Positions 9,230 to 18,932 of a stretch of 64,000 nucleotides of DNA are shown here, piece after piece. The translations under genes were made by a program, and so were the position numbers. The stretch is from Azospirillaceae bacterium. GTDB taxonomy: Bacteria > Pseudomonadota > Alphaproteobacteria > Azospirillales > Azospirillaceae. Location of the stretch: NCBI GenBank assembly GCA_031291675.1, contig JARLIO010000001.1:62001-126000 (forward strand), in the 5' to 3' direction. Below the pieces are notes generated by a model. It made no database searches. It had not been told where the DNA came from and worked only from the letters and a program-made list of their open reading frames with translations. Position 1 is the stretch's first letter. Each line of letters starts with the position of its first letter.

Positions 9230-12200
9230 ATGTCCGCGCCTCGTCCAGAACGCCCAGGCGGCTGTGGATCTCGTCAGCGCTCAGACGCGACAACTCCAGG
9301 CGCAGGCGGGCCATCTTCTCCAGCCGGGCCCGGGACCCGACCAACTGTTCCAACTGGCTTGCGGTGGCGGCCACGGTCGGGTTGGCGAAGAAAGACGCAA
9401 ACGGGTAGTCAACCCGGAAGGCTTTGCTGATTTTCGCGATGAGCCGGGCCGCCAGCAGCGAGTGTCCGCCCAGGGCGAAGAAATCCGTGCGGGTGTCGTC
9501 GACGCTCGCGCCCAGCACCTCCTGCCACAGCGCGACGAGGTATTCTTCGACCGGCTCTTGCGGAGCACGGGCCGACGCCGCGGGTGACGCGGTCAATGGC
9601 GCGCGGGCGAGGGCCGGGAGGGCTTCGCGGTCGAGCTTGCCGGCCAGGTTCCGGGGCAGATGATCGACGATGGTCAGGACCGGGATCATGTAGCTGGGCA
9701 AACGGGCCTGCAGATAGGCGCGCAGGGTGTCGGCGTCCGGCGCGGCGTCGGCAAACAAGGCGATGAAAGCGCGCAGGGTGGTTTCGCCGGTGCCCGGGTT
9801 CGCCCAGGCCAGTACGGCGCAATCCTTGACCGCCTTGTTGGCCAGAAGGCAGGCTTCGATCTCGCCCGGTTCGATGCGATAGCCCTGGATCTTGAGCTGT
9901 CGGTCGCGGCGTCGGCGGAACACCAGATTTCCGTCGCTGCGCAGCCGGACGATATCGCCGGAACGGTAGTAGCGACGCCCGTCCTCCAGCACCACGAATC
10001 GCTCCGCGGTCTCCCGCGGCATGCCGCGATAGCCTTTCGCCAGCCCGATACCGCTGATCAGCAACTCCCCCTCGGTCCCGATGGGGACGTCATGGCCGCC
10101 ATCATCGACAACGCGCAGCAAGCGGCCCTGGTGCGGTCGGCCGATGGGCACGGATTCGCCGACATCCGGGCGGAAATTGGCCGGCACCTGGAACATGGTG
10201 GCCGCGACCGTGATTTCGGTGGGACCGTAATTGTTGAACAGCAGGGCGTTGGTCCCGAATACCCGCGGCCAGAGGGCCGCGGTCTCGCCATGCATCACGT
10301 CACCCGCCGCGATGCCGAGGCGCACCCGGTGGCCGGCAATCCGCTCCGGGGCCTCGTCGAGGGTTTTCAGCAGTTCGAGCAGATAGGCCGGCGGCAGGTA
10401 GAGATAGGTCACCGCTTGATTGACCAGGATCGCGGGCAGCTCCTGGACCGGCCATGGTGGGTGGGGCGCCATGATGAGGGTATTGCCGCGCATCAGGGCC
10501 GGGAAGACGATCTCGTGCCCGGCATCAAAGGCCGGGGTAAAGAAATGCAGGACCCGCTCGCAGGCCGTGCCCAGGGGAACGGTGCGAAACCAGGCGGCCA
10601 GATGAGCCGACAGCGCGGCGTGACTGATCTCCACCCCTTTGGGCTGACCGGTCGAACCGGAGGTGTAGATGATGTAGGCCGTCTGCTCCGGTTCGGCCCG
10701 TGAGGTGAAGGGCCTGTCCGAGGGCACCACCTCATCGGTGAGCAGGATCGCCGGATGGATCGCGCGGGCCCGGGTTTCCAGGGCGGCATGGGAGATCAGG
10801 CACTTGGCTTCGGCGTTGACGCAGATCCGGCGGGCGCGATCTTCCGGCCCGTAGGGTTCGATGGGAATGAACGCGGCACCGGTCATCATGATGGCCAGAT
10901 AGCCGGCCACCAGATCGGCGCCGCGCGGCAACAGCAGCGCGACGCCGTCCCCGGGAACAACGCCGTGGCGCAGCACCAGCGCGCGGGCCAGGGCGTTGGC
11001 CTTGGCGACGCAGTCGCGGTAGCTGTGCCGCGTGTCCAGGGTTTCGACGGCGATGGCGTCGGGGGTGAGCCGGGCCTGGTTCAGAATCGTTTCAATGATC
11101 GGCGGCGGAACGGCAACCGGCTCGCGGTCGTTGTGGAGGCAGGCTTCGATCCGGCGCCGTTCTGCCGGGGGGACCAGATCCAGATCGCCGAGGCTGGTTT
11201 CCGGATTTGTGCTGAACTGCTCCAGAAGATGCAGCAGCCGGCTCATATGGAGCGCCGCTTCATCCGGGTTGAAAGACTGGTCGTGGTAGCCCAGGACGAT
11301 CCGGATGTCCTGGCCCGCAGCTATATCGAAGATATAGAGATTGAAGGGGTATTTCTCATGGGTCGGCATCCGGCTCCACATCGGGATGGACACGCCGTCG
11401 ATGCTGGCGCTGAAGTCCCGGGTGATGTAGGAGACGGCGCCGAGGCTTCGCGACGGTGCCGCACCGCCGGGGATCGGGTTCAAGCGGGCGAGATCCGCCG
11501 CGGGGATCCGATAATGGCGGAACAGCTCGCGAATCCGCCGTGCCATGGCCAGGAGGTTCCCGGTCGCGCTGGCCTGGCTGTCCAGGGGCAGCGGGATGGT
11601 TCGCACCTCGGCGAACAGCCCGATGGTTTCCTTGTATTTTTCGACACGGTTGAGGATTGGCAGGGTCATGGGGCAGGAGTCGAGCCCGTATTGCCGTGCC
11701 AGAAGATAGCCATGGGCCAGCAGGATCGCGTGAAACAGCGTGGCGCTGGCGCTGGAGGCGACCCGGGAAACACGGTCAGCCAGGGCGCGCGGCAGGGTGA
11801 TTTCCAGCCGGGACGCCGCCCGTTCATTGACGCCGGGGGCGCCGGCATGGACCGGCGTCAGGTCGATCGCCGGGACCGCCAGCAACGGTTTCCAGAAGGC
11901 GAGCGCCTTTTCAAGTCCGGGGGGATCAAGGGACCTTTGGCCTTCATCAAGATAGTCGACGAAGCTTATGCCGTCGATCCGCGGCTCCAGACCTGTGCCC
12001 AACGCGTCGTAAGCCTGGGCGATACGGCGAAACACGATGCCCGAACCCCAACCATCCACCACCAGATGATGATGGCGGCAGCAGTAGCAAAACCGGTTGT
12101 CGCCCAGCTTGATCAAGACCGGCCAGGCCAGCCAGGCGTCGAGCATCGGCAAGGGTGTGCCCGCCTGCTCGTGCATCCATTGTTCCAGGGCCTGTTGCGG

Positions 12201-12500
12201 GTCCGCCACGCCGGTGAAGTCCAGATAGTGGCAGCGGGGCGCCCGGGCCGGATCAAACACCAGTTCGGGGGTGCCGTCGGCACCCGGGGACAGGTGCGCG
12301 TACAGGACATCGTCATGACGGAAGACCCAATCCGTGGCAGCGATGAACCGGTCAACATCCAGCGCCAGGGGAAGGGCATAGTGAAGAAAGATCATGAATT
12401 GGGTTGATTGCGGATGGAGCTTTTGTTCAACCCATATATCCAGTTGCGCTGACGTCAGAGAATGGCGTCGCGGAATCTGCAAAGAAGATGCGATCGGCAT
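9228..12500 (-). CDS. NRPS initiation protein, C-A-PCP
   Basis: First synthetase of the leftward NRPS-PKS operon, 1090 aa, ATG preceded by GGGAG about 11 nt upstream. Condensation domain residues 10-440 with intact HHLVVDG at 144-150; adenylation domain about 460-960 with IYTSGSTGQPKG near 595, FDAGHE (substrate Asp) and the catalytic Lys in NLAGKLDR; PCP with ALGGHSLLA near 1018. A helical tail after the PCP (LEKMARLRLELSRLSADEIH) resembles C-terminal docking or linker helices. Because the protein begins with a condensation domain and nothing lies upstream in the operon, the domain is probably a starter C domain that acylates the first amino acid, or it receives a chain from a protein encoded elsewhere. 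The specificity pocket reads with Asp first and Lys last, consistent with an alpha-amino acid, but I cannot name it. Confidence 0.93.
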   Translation of the reverse strand: MPIASSLQIPRRHSLTSAQLDIWVEQKLHPQSTQFMIFLHYALPLALDVDRFIAATDWVFRHDDVLYAHLSPGADGTPELVFDPARAPRCHYLDFTGVADPQQALEQWMHEQAGTPLPMLDAWLAWPVLIKLGDNRFCYCCRHHHLVVDGWGSGIVFRRIAQAYDALGTGLEPRIDGISFVDYLDEGQRSLDPPGLEKALAFWKPLLAVPAIDLTPVHAGAPGVNERAASRLEITLPRALADRVSRVASSASATLFHAILLAHGYLLARQYGLDSCPMTLPILNRVEKYKETIGLFAEVRTIPLPLDSQASATGNLLAMARRIRELFRHYRIPAADLARLNPIPGGAAPSRSLGAVSYITRDFSASIDGVSIPMWSRMPTHEKYPFNLYIFDIAAGQDIRIVLGYHDQSFNPDEAALHMSRLLHLLEQFSTNPETSLGDLDLVPPAERRRIEACLHNDREPVAVPPPIIETILNQARLTPDAIAVETLDTRHSYRDCVAKANALARALVLRHGVVPGDGVALLLPRGADLVAGYLAIMMTGAAFIPIEPYGPEDRARRICVNAEAKCLISHAALETRARAIHPAILLTDEVVPSDRPFTSRAEPEQTAYIIYTSGSTGQPKGVEISHAALSAHLAAWFRTVPLGTACERVLHFFTPAFDAGHEIVFPALMRGNTLIMAPHPPWPVQELPAILVNQAVTYLYLPPAYLLELLKTLDEAPERIAGHRVRLGIAAGDVMHGETAALWPRVFGTNALLFNNYGPTEITVAATMFQVPANFRPDVGESVPIGRPHQGRLLRVVDDGGHDVPIGTEGELLISGIGLAKGYRGMPRETAERFVVLEDGRRYYRSGDIVRLRSDGNLVFRRRRDRQLKIQGYRIEPGEIEACLLANKAVKDCAVLAWANPGTGETTLRAFIALFADAAPDADTLRAYLQARLPSYMIPVLTIVDHLPRNLAGKLDREALPALARAPLTASPAASARAPQEPVEEYLVALWQEVLGASVDDTRTDFFALGGHSLLAARLIAKISKAFRVDYPFASFFANPTVAATASQLEQLVGSRARLEKMARLRLELSRLSADEIHSRLGVLDEART

Positions 12501-13564
12501 GGAACGAAATCTCCCGTAATGCGAGGCCTGATCAGGATAATGGCGTGCGCAACAGACTCGCTACCGTTCATGACAGCGTCGAATACGCCAAGTTGTCGTC
12601 GTAATATTAACAAATCTATCAAAATGTGATGTCAATAGTGGATCGTTGACATGAATGGTACAGAATTCGTAGCGATGCGGTTTCATTCTGATGGCTCATT
12701 GAATTGAAAAAAACTGCGTTACATGTGATGGTGCGGACATGACATCGTCGGGATAGCAATAAAAATTCAGCGATATCGGTATTGTCGACATGCGTGGATG
12801 CCATGAGTGATCTCACCACGATGGCCAAAGTCCTGCGTTCTTGCGTGAATGGCGCTGCGTCAGATTTTCCGCTGTATCTATTCAGTCCGTGCCGGCTCGA
12901 AGAATTCCACGATGGGTTCTCCCGGGAACAAACGCATTGACAGAGATCGGTCGCGCAAACACTCCCGTTCACGACCGGTGAATCAGAACGCAATAAGAGA
13001 TGTTGTCGTGCCCCGTAGGGACGCTACGCTGTTTAACAGAGAGCCAGAGGATCTATACCATGTCACGTTATCTGACGAAAATGCGCCAGCAACATCAATA
13101 AATGCAGAAACAAGATGTCAATCATAGTGACAGCGATAAATGCATCATCGTGAATACAATCGTATTATCATCTGTTCAACAACCTTTCATTTATTAAAAG
13201 ACAACGAAAGAGCGAATGTCCAGGACAGTATCATATTTTATCGGATCGATAAACATCAAAAATATCAAAACGCTACATTTTTATACAACATACAATCGTA
13301 ACTATACTACGGTCCACTTGCGCTGCGGCGTGGCCAACGGAGCGCCCGGACCTGTTCCTCGTACGGTTGGGTCCGCCCCGGTAAAAGGGCAAAAAGCGAT
13401 AGGAGGCCGAGAACGAGAGAGGAACGGGGCTGTAGGGTGCAAACCCGCAGCCGCCGGCTTCATCGGCGTTGGTGCAGGGGTCTGGGGAGCAGCGGTACGA
13501 GGAGCAGCGGTGCAGAAAACCGACATAAGGGCCGCTGCGAAACGCATCGCGGCAGTTCCGACTT
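12501..13564. other. AT-rich intergenic region upstream of the NRPS operon
   Basis: About 1.06 kb without a credible gene. Base composition is clearly more AT-rich than the flanking synthetase genes. Short open frames exist (for example 12619-12993 on the minus strand) but have no ribosome binding site or family-like sequence. The promoter of the NRPS operon must lie here, close to 12500-12650; I cannot define its boxes with confidence. Confidence 0.6.
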
Positions 13565-13845
13565 TCACGACCGTCCATATCTGGCGATTTCGTCCAGATC
13601 AAGATCGCTGCGCCGATGCATCCGCCACCGCCGCACCTCCAGCCGTATCCTTTTGGCAGCCTTACCGCTGACCGCGGGGATGAAGCTGACAAAGCGCTTT
13701 TGATTTCGGCCAATCGCCGTTCTCGACCGAAACGTGTAGCCGAGAAAGTCGAATGATCGCTCCGGGTATTCCCCCACACGATTGGCATCTTTGCAGTAAA
13801 CGATCTTGGTCTTTTCCGGGTCTTGGCCGTCGCCGGCCAGCGGGA
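13565..13845 (-). pseudogene. Group II intron reverse transcriptase/maturase remnant
   Basis: Reading leftward, the frame gives DPEKTKIVYCKDANRVGEYP, then RSFDFLGYTFRSR, FVSFIPAVSGKAAKRIR and RRSDLDLDEIA. These are the thumb/domain X-region signatures of LtrA-type group II intron maturases (PEKTKIVYCKD, FLGYTFRPR, FxPAVSxKA). The N-terminal reverse transcriptase palm with YADD is absent, and the frame stops right after DEIARYGRS instead of continuing through the rest of domain X. It is therefore a short 3' scrap of a once larger element, about 90 codons. No intact intron ribozyme domain V could be recognised next to it. Confidence 0.8.
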
Positions 13846-13873
13846 CGTGTCCTTGAAGCGGACATCCATGCCG

Positions 13874-14422
13874 TCAGGAAAGGTCGAACCCTTCCGCCGG
13901 TCTGAAACTGCTTTTCAGGCCGAGAAGTGACTTCTCCATGCCCATGAGCGGGAACGTATGGATGAAAAGCTGCTTCAGACGGCGCCGGTCGATCCGCCAT
14001 CCGCGTGACGTGCGCTTCCAATGGTCGAGCCAATAACCGACGAGGAAACTATTGCCGTCCCCCTCTTTGGTCTCGTGCATGTGGATATGAAGCGCGATCG
14101 AGCTCGCCTCGTCCCCGTTGATCGTGATCCTGACCGGATGTTCCAGGTGAGCCCAGAGGTTGAAATATTGCTCGATGCCCGGCTGATCCGGCTGCCTGCC
14201 GCGCATCAATTCGATATAAGTGGTCAGGCCGACCGGCTCCATATGCCCCGTATCGCTGACGTCGAACTCGACATCGTCGGCGAAAACCTCCGACCATTGC
14301 TGGTAAGAATCCTGATCCTCCCATCCAGGTTGGTGAAAGTCCTGGCCCAGCGCGTACAGGGTGGTTCGCTCATGAATTTCGGCGCGGTCTTTCAGATACC
14401 GCACATCTTCTTCCAATGACAT
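13874..14422 (-). CDS. SnoaL-like / NTF2-like fold protein
   Basis: 182 aa from ATG 14422, chosen because GGAGG precedes it by about 5 nt. The sequence has the nuclear-transport-factor-2 fold layout: an N-terminal helix (VRYLKDRAEIHERTTLYALG), then WSEVFADDVEFDVSD, a central strand pair (HPVRITINGDEASSIALHIH) and a C-terminal region with WKRTSRGWRIDRRRLK, typical of SnoaL_4-type proteins. Members are small dehydratases, isomerases, hydroxylase-like enzymes or ligand-binding proteins; the substrate cannot be read from sequence. It is divergent from an AraC-type regulator gene starting about 100 bp away, which probably controls it. Confidence 0.8.
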   Translation of the reverse strand: MSLEEDVRYLKDRAEIHERTTLYALGQDFHQPGWEDQDSYQQWSEVFADDVEFDVSDTGHMEPVGLTTYIELMRGRQPDQPGIEQYFNLWAHLEHPVRITINGDEASSIALHIHMHETKEGDGNSFLVGYWLDHWKRTSRGWRIDRRRLKQLFIHTFPLMGMEKSLLGLKSSFRPAEGFDLS

Positions 14423-14521
14423 AAATCCTCCAGCTTCGATTCGATGATGACGGCGCCCGGCGAGCGCCTCGGCCTTGAATATAGCTGTTCGCACTGGCGT
14501 TTCTATGTTATGAAGTCCGTA

Positions 14522-15487
14522 ATGCGTGACAATTCGTCTGAAAATGGTGCTGGCGATCGTCTGACCGAAATCCTCCGCGACCTGCGTCTGGATGGCCTTG
14601 ATTATGGGCGACGGCACTTGGAGGGCGCATGGGCGTTCGCCTTTCCGGCAAAGGGCGACGCAATGTTCCACTTCATCGGAGGGAAGGGGTGCTGGTTGAA
14701 ACGTCCGACCGGCGAGTGGATGGAGCTTCTGTCCGGCGACGCCGTCCTTATCCCCCGCGGGGATGCGCATGCACTGGCGAGTGCGCCCGACGCGGTGTCG
14801 ACTCCGTTTCCCCTGTGGCGATGCGAACCGCTAGGCACCGCCAGATATGATCCAAGAGCCGAGCAGTCCGAAGCGCGCCATTTGTTGCTCAATGGTTCGA
14901 TGCGCTTCAATCTAGACAGACTACATCCCTTGTTCGCGTTGATGCCCGACGTCCTTCGCGCCAACGAACTGATGCGACACGAACCCGATACCGGATATCT
15001 GCTCGAGGCGCTGGCCCGGGAGATGGCGTCCAACCGCGTAGGAGGCGCAGGCATCGTCTCGCGGCTGGCAGATGTGCTGGCGGCACAAATTATCCGCTCT
15101 TGGGTCGAGTACGGCCACAACTCGGCTGAAGGCTGGATCGCTGCCGTTAAGGATCGGCAGATCGGCCGTGTTCTTGTCGCGATGCATCGGCATCCGGAGC
15201 GCAATTGGACGATCGAGAGCCTTGCTGAAGTAATGGGTGCGTCCCGGGCGTCGTTTGCCGCCAAGTTCGTGGCGGTTGTCGGAAGCACGCCGGCCGACTA
15301 TCTCAGGCGCGTCCGGATGTCCCAAGCCAAGCTTTGGCTGAGCCGGGGCAAGGCCACGATAACCGAGGCAGCCTTTCGCCTCGGCTATGGATCGGAAGCG
15401 TCGTTCAGCAGGGCGTTCAAGAAAACCATCGGTGCGCCACCAAGCCACTATGTCGGCAAGGCCGATGCGACCGAGCAGAGGAAGTAG
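14522..15487 (+). CDS. AraC-family transcriptional regulator (cupin-type sensor)
   Basis: 321 aa from ATG 14522; in-frame ATGs at 14444 and 14510 would extend it but only 14522 has a plausible GAAG at proper spacing. N-terminal residues 1-170 resemble the AraC-associated cupin domain (FHFIGGKGCWL, GDAVLIPRGDAHAL). The C-terminal 100 residues contain the two helix-turn-helix motifs of the AraC family: IESLAEVMGASRASFAAKF and ITEAAFRLGYGSEASFSRAF, with the usual VGSTPADYLRRVRM between them. It is divergently arranged with the SnoaL-like gene and is its likely regulator; the effector is unknown. Confidence 0.92.
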   Translation: MRDNSSENGAGDRLTEILRDLRLDGLDYGRRHLEGAWAFAFPAKGDAMFHFIGGKGCWLKRPTGEWMELLSGDAVLIPRGDAHALASAPDAVSTPFPLWRCEPLGTARYDPRAEQSEARHLLLNGSMRFNLDRLHPLFALMPDVLRANELMRHEPDTGYLLEALAREMASNRVGGAGIVSRLADVLAAQIIRSWVEYGHNSAEGWIAAVKDRQIGRVLVAMHRHPERNWTIESLAEVMGASRASFAAKFVAVVGSTPADYLRRVRMSQAKLWLSRGKATITEAAFRLGYGSEASFSRAFKKTIGAPPSHYVGKADATEQRK

Positions 15488-15753
15488 GTCGACCCCGCGA
15501 CCGCATCGAGTCGATGCCGTGCGATCCGGAACAGAGGCAGCGTCGCGATCCCGTGAACGGCTCCTAACGCAGGCTTGAAACCGAAACCTGCCAGACCGTT
15601 CACTACCACAACCAGATGTTCGCCGTTCGTTCGTGCTTAGCGTACGTAAAGCTCGCTTTCGTGCAGTGACCCCTCTCGGGCAGGAAATCCACTGATCGCA
15701 CCGTCCAAATTTCCCCGGCCGGCACTGTCCTGACCTGACCGCATAATGACGGG

Positions 15754-16635
15754 CTAATCACGCCCGCCGTCTGCCTCTTCGATCAGCCATTGCCGGAATT
15801 GGCGAATGGCGGCGTTCTGTTCGCGGTCCGATCTGGTGACGGCGTAGTAGGCGAACCGCGTTGGCCAGCCGATGTCGAGTGCCCGCACCAACCGACCCGA
15901 GGCAAGTTCGCCTTGCGCGTAGACGTCCCGGATCAGTGCCAGGCCCTGCCCCGCGACAGCGGCAGGCACCAGCAGATGATCGTCGGAGAATGACGGCCCC
16001 TTCAGACGTCTGGGTGTGGCGACGCCATGGGCCTCGAACCACAACGACCAGTCGCCGCGATCGAGATCGTGGAGCAGGGGAAAGCTCAGACAGTCGGCCG
16101 GTTTTGCGATTGGCGGTCCGGCTTCGAGCAGGCCGGGACTGGCGACGACGATCAGTTCCGGCGCGATCAGTTTGATCGAGTCCATTCCGGGATAGCGCCC
16201 GAGACCATGACGGATCGCCACATCGACCGGCTCCTTGAGAAGATCGACGACGCGGCTGTCGGTCTCGACGGCAATCTCGATATCGGGATGCCGTCGGGCA
16301 AACCCGCCAAGGCGCGGCACCAGCCAACTGGCCGCGAATGACGCCACCGTGCTGACGACGACGCGCCGCGACGGGTGGCGATGCAGGCTCCGCTCGACGG
16401 CCTCGATGGCGCCGAAGGGGGCATCGAGGGCTGCCAGCAGCGCGGCGCCCCTGGGATCCAACCTGACGCCGACACGGGTGCGCACGAAGAGTCGGTGCCC
16501 GACCGTCTTCTCAAGTTGGCGGATGCGCTGGCTGATCGCGCCCGGCGTGACCGACAGCGTCGCCGCCGCGTCCTTCATGCTGCCCGCGCGGGCAACGACG
16601 ACAAAACTATGCAACAGGGTGAAGCGGGCGACCAT
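15754..16635 (-). CDS. LysR-family transcriptional regulator (GcvA-like)
   Basis: 293 aa. N-terminal winged HTH at residues 1-60 (LHSFVVVARAGSMKDAAATL, TPGAISQRIRQLE, LFVRTRVGVRLDPRG), then the type 2 periplasmic-binding-like co-inducer domain (LVPRLGGFARRHPDIEIAVE, VDVAIRHGLGRYPGM, VAGQGLALI) characteristic of the GcvA-like subgroup. It is transcribed away from an MFS transporter gene across a gap of about 100 bp, the usual geometry for a LysR regulator controlling its divergent neighbour. Confidence 0.93.
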   Translation of the reverse strand: MVARFTLLHSFVVVARAGSMKDAAATLSVTPGAISQRIRQLEKTVGHRLFVRTRVGVRLDPRGAALLAALDAPFGAIEAVERSLHRHPSRRVVVSTVASFAASWLVPRLGGFARRHPDIEIAVETDSRVVDLLKEPVDVAIRHGLGRYPGMDSIKLIAPELIVVASPGLLEAGPPIAKPADCLSFPLLHDLDRGDWSLWFEAHGVATPRRLKGPSFSDDHLLVPAAVAGQGLALIRDVYAQGELASGRLVRALDIGWPTRFAYYAVTRSDREQNAAIRQFRQWLIEEADGGRD

Positions 16636-16738
16636 GGCCGGAGTTTAGCATGGCTAAAGCGAGCAGAGAAAACCATCGTTTGTCGCCCGGCCCGCGCACC
16701 GCCCACATAGGCGGACAGATGAACCCGGAGATGATCGA

Positions 16739-18028
16739 TTGACCTCGCAGAAACCCGCTCCCTCCCCATCGGCCCAGTGGTTCGTCGTGGGTCTTGGCTT
16801 CCTGGCGCTGGCGCTGGCGTTCTCGGCACGCGCCACGCTCGCCTTGGTGATGCCGATCTGGAGCCAGGAACTCGGCTGGTCGCGCAGTTTCGTTTCCGGT
16901 GCGGCGGCGGCCGGGTTGCTGGTGATGTCGGTCGTGGCCCCCTTTGCCGGGCGGATGATCGATCGGCATGGCGTGCGGCTTACCGTGGCGCTGGGCTTGG
17001 CGCTGGTCGGCATCGGCAGCATTGCGGTGGCGATGACGAGCAGCCGGGTCATGTTCCTGATCGCCTTCAGTCTGGTCTCGGCGATGGGATTTGGCATCGT
17101 CGCCACGCATGTGGTCTCGACTGCGATTGCCCGGTCGTTTGTCGGTCGACGGGGGTTGGCAACCGGCATCGCCACCTCCGGCGCGACGGGCGGGCAGTTT
17201 CTCATCGTCCCGATGGTCGCTGCGGTTTTGACCGTCTGGAGTTGGCGCTGGAGCTTTCTGGCGATCGGTATCGCAGCCTTGGCGCTGCTGCCGCTGCTGT
17301 GGTGGATGCAGGCCCCGAAGCCGGCAATTGCTACGACCGACGCCCCGACGCCACCGCTGTTCGCCGACATCGTCTTCGTGCTGAAGAAGCCCGCTTTTCA
17401 CGTGCTGTTCTGGAGCTTCCTGCTGTGCGGCTACACGACGGCCGGCGTCTTTGAGACTCATTTCCTGGGTTACGCATCGATCTGCGGCTTTGGCCCGGTT
17501 CCGAGTGCCACGGCCTATGGCCTGCTGTCGGCGGTCAATATGGCGGGCATGATCCTGGCGGGCTGGCTGTCCGACCGGATGAACCGTGTGGCGCTGCTCG
17601 GCGCAATCTACCTGATCCGGGCCGGTGCCTTCATTCTGCTGATGCATGTGGGCATCGATTACGACCGGCTGATCGTCTTCGCGGCGCTGTTCGGCGCGGT
17701 CGACTACGCCACCGTCCCGGTGACCGCGAACCTGGCCAGCAGCCATATCGGGCTGCGCGTGATGGGGCTTGCGATGGGCATGATTTCCGCCGGCCATGCG
17801 ATCGGCGCCGCCGCGGGGGCATTTCTCGGCGGCTATCTGTTCGATCGCACGCTCAGTTACGACGGGGTCTGGCGCAGCGCAATCGGCCTCGCATTCGTCG
17901 CCGGTCTGATCGTGTTGGCGCTGCCTGAGAGGCCCAGAGCCGCCGCCTCGAAGGCTGTGGCTTCAGAACCCGATCATCCCGTTCCGGACGGGGACGAAAC
18001 GCCGCAGCGATCGGCTGGCCTCAGTTGA
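16739..18028 (+). CDS. MFS transporter
   Basis: 429 aa, about 12 hydrophobic segments, starting at a TTG (16739) with GGAG 9 nt upstream; an ATG at 16719 is in another frame and stops at once. The first half carries the cytoplasmic loop 2-3 signature of the major facilitator superfamily (GRMIDRHGVRLTVALG) and a loop after the sixth segment rich in Pro/Thr; the second half repeats the layout (GWLSDRMNRVALLG). The sequence is closest in feel to monocarboxylate/oxalate-formate antiporter-type or YbfB-type proteins, but substrate is not deducible. The divergent LysR gene probably regulates it. Its last 8 bp overlap the 3' end of the convergent reductase gene. Confidence 0.9.
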   Translation: MTSQKPAPSPSAQWFVVGLGFLALALAFSARATLALVMPIWSQELGWSRSFVSGAAAAGLLVMSVVAPFAGRMIDRHGVRLTVALGLALVGIGSIAVAMTSSRVMFLIAFSLVSAMGFGIVATHVVSTAIARSFVGRRGLATGIATSGATGGQFLIVPMVAAVLTVWSWRWSFLAIGIAALALLPLLWWMQAPKPAIATTDAPTPPLFADIVFVLKKPAFHVLFWSFLLCGYTTAGVFETHFLGYASICGFGPVPSATAYGLLSAVNMAGMILAGWLSDRMNRVALLGAIYLIRAGAFILLMHVGIDYDRLIVFAALFGAVDYATVPVTANLASSHIGLRVMGLAMGMISAGHAIGAAAGAFLGGYLFDRTLSYDGVWRSAIGLAFVAGLIVLALPERPRAAASKAVASEPDHPVPDGDETPQRSAGLS

Positions 18029-18932
18029 CTCCGCCGGAAGCTGTCTGCGGCACGGCGGGCGCCGCGATCACCGATGTCGTAAAATCCTCCACCGCGTCGA
18101 GCACGGTCACCCAACTGGGGCGGACAAACCCGAGATCACGCAGGCCGGGATCCAATGCCATTGTCGTGTGGTGCGGCGCCGCCGCGGCCAGGGGCAGCGC
18201 AGCCGGCTGGATCCGTCCGCGTGACACGCCGCAGCGATCGGCCAGGATCGTGGCAGCCTGGGCGTAGCTGAGGTCCCGGTCGCCGGACAATTGATGGATC
18301 CCGGGGCTTTGGCTGTCGAGCAGGGCGGCGATGGCGGCGACGGCCTGGGTTATGGCGACCGGTGCCAGCCGCAGATTGTCGGCGGCGTTGATGGTTTGGC
18401 CGGCGTCAAGGGCGCGCCGCCATCCGGCGAACAGCGGGTGGCTCGGGCCCAGCACCTTGGACAGGCGCAGGATTGCGGCACCCAGCGGCAACAGGCCGGC
18501 TTCCGCGGCGGCTTTGTGCGCGCCGTAGATCGTCTGCGGGTGGCATGGCGTGTTCGGTGCGGTGTCGGCAATGATCCCGTCGAACACCAGATTGCTGGAC
18601 AGGAACAGCACGAAGGTCCCCGGCAGCCGCAACTGCCGCGCCAGGGCAATGGTATGGTCGACATTGACCCGGCGGGCCCGATCGGGATTGTCGCGACAGG
18701 CGGCCTCGGTGGTGACCGAGGCGCACAGAACAGCCGCGCGCAGCGGCGGCCAGGATGCGACCAGGGCCGGGTCCGGCGGCGTGGCGAGATCGAGGAAAAG
18801 ATCCGCAGCGCCGGCGCTGCGGCTGGTGGTCAGGACGCTCTGGCCGCCCTGGCGCAAATGGGCCGCGACAGCGGTGCCGATCGTCGAATTGCCGCCGACA
18901 ATGAGGATCGGCGGCGCTTTGCGATCAGGCAT
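18021..18932 (-). CDS. RmlD-like NAD(P)-dependent sugar reductase/epimerase (extended SDR)
   Basis: 303 aa. Rossmann motif near the N-terminus (ILIVGGNSTIGTAVAAHL), a conserved FVLFLSSNLVFDG strand with catalytic-type Ser, and YGAHKAAAE with the YxxxK pair. RmlD-type features follow (ILRLSKVLGP, GIHQLSGDRDLSYAQAA). The family reduces or epimerises nucleotide-activated sugars such as dTDP-4-keto-6-deoxy-L-mannose. It is the last gene of a five-gene overlapping operon (overlap of 8 bp with the methyltransferase), which supports a role in making or modifying a sugar or glycan unit. Confidence 0.85.
   Translation of the reverse strand: MPDRKAPPILIVGGNSTIGTAVAAHLRQGGQSVLTTSRSAGAADLFLDLATPPDPALVASWPPLRAAVLCASVTTEAACRDNPDRARRVNVDHTIALARQLRLPGTFVLFLSSNLVFDGIIADTAPNTPCHPQTIYGAHKAAAEAGLLPLGAAILRLSKVLGPSHPLFAGWRRALDAGQTINAADNLRLAPVAITQAVAAIAALLDSQSPGIHQLSGDRDLSYAQAATILADRCGVSRGRIQPAALPLAAAAPHHTTMALDPGLRDLGFVRPSWVTVLDAVEDFTTSVIAAPAVPQTASGGVN

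Noticed and set aside
12619-12993. 124-codon frame upstream of the NRPS operon with several Cys
   Set aside because: No ribosome binding site, AT-rich non-coding-like composition and no family resemblance.
13273-13869. 198-codon minus-strand frame across the maturase scrap
   Set aside because: It is out of frame with the recognisable maturase sequence and is low-complexity Ser/Arg/Cys.
16607-17797. 396-codon frame antisense to the MFS transporter
   Set aside because: His/Arg/Gln-rich shadow frame typical of high-GC genes; the plus strand encodes a convincing MFS protein.
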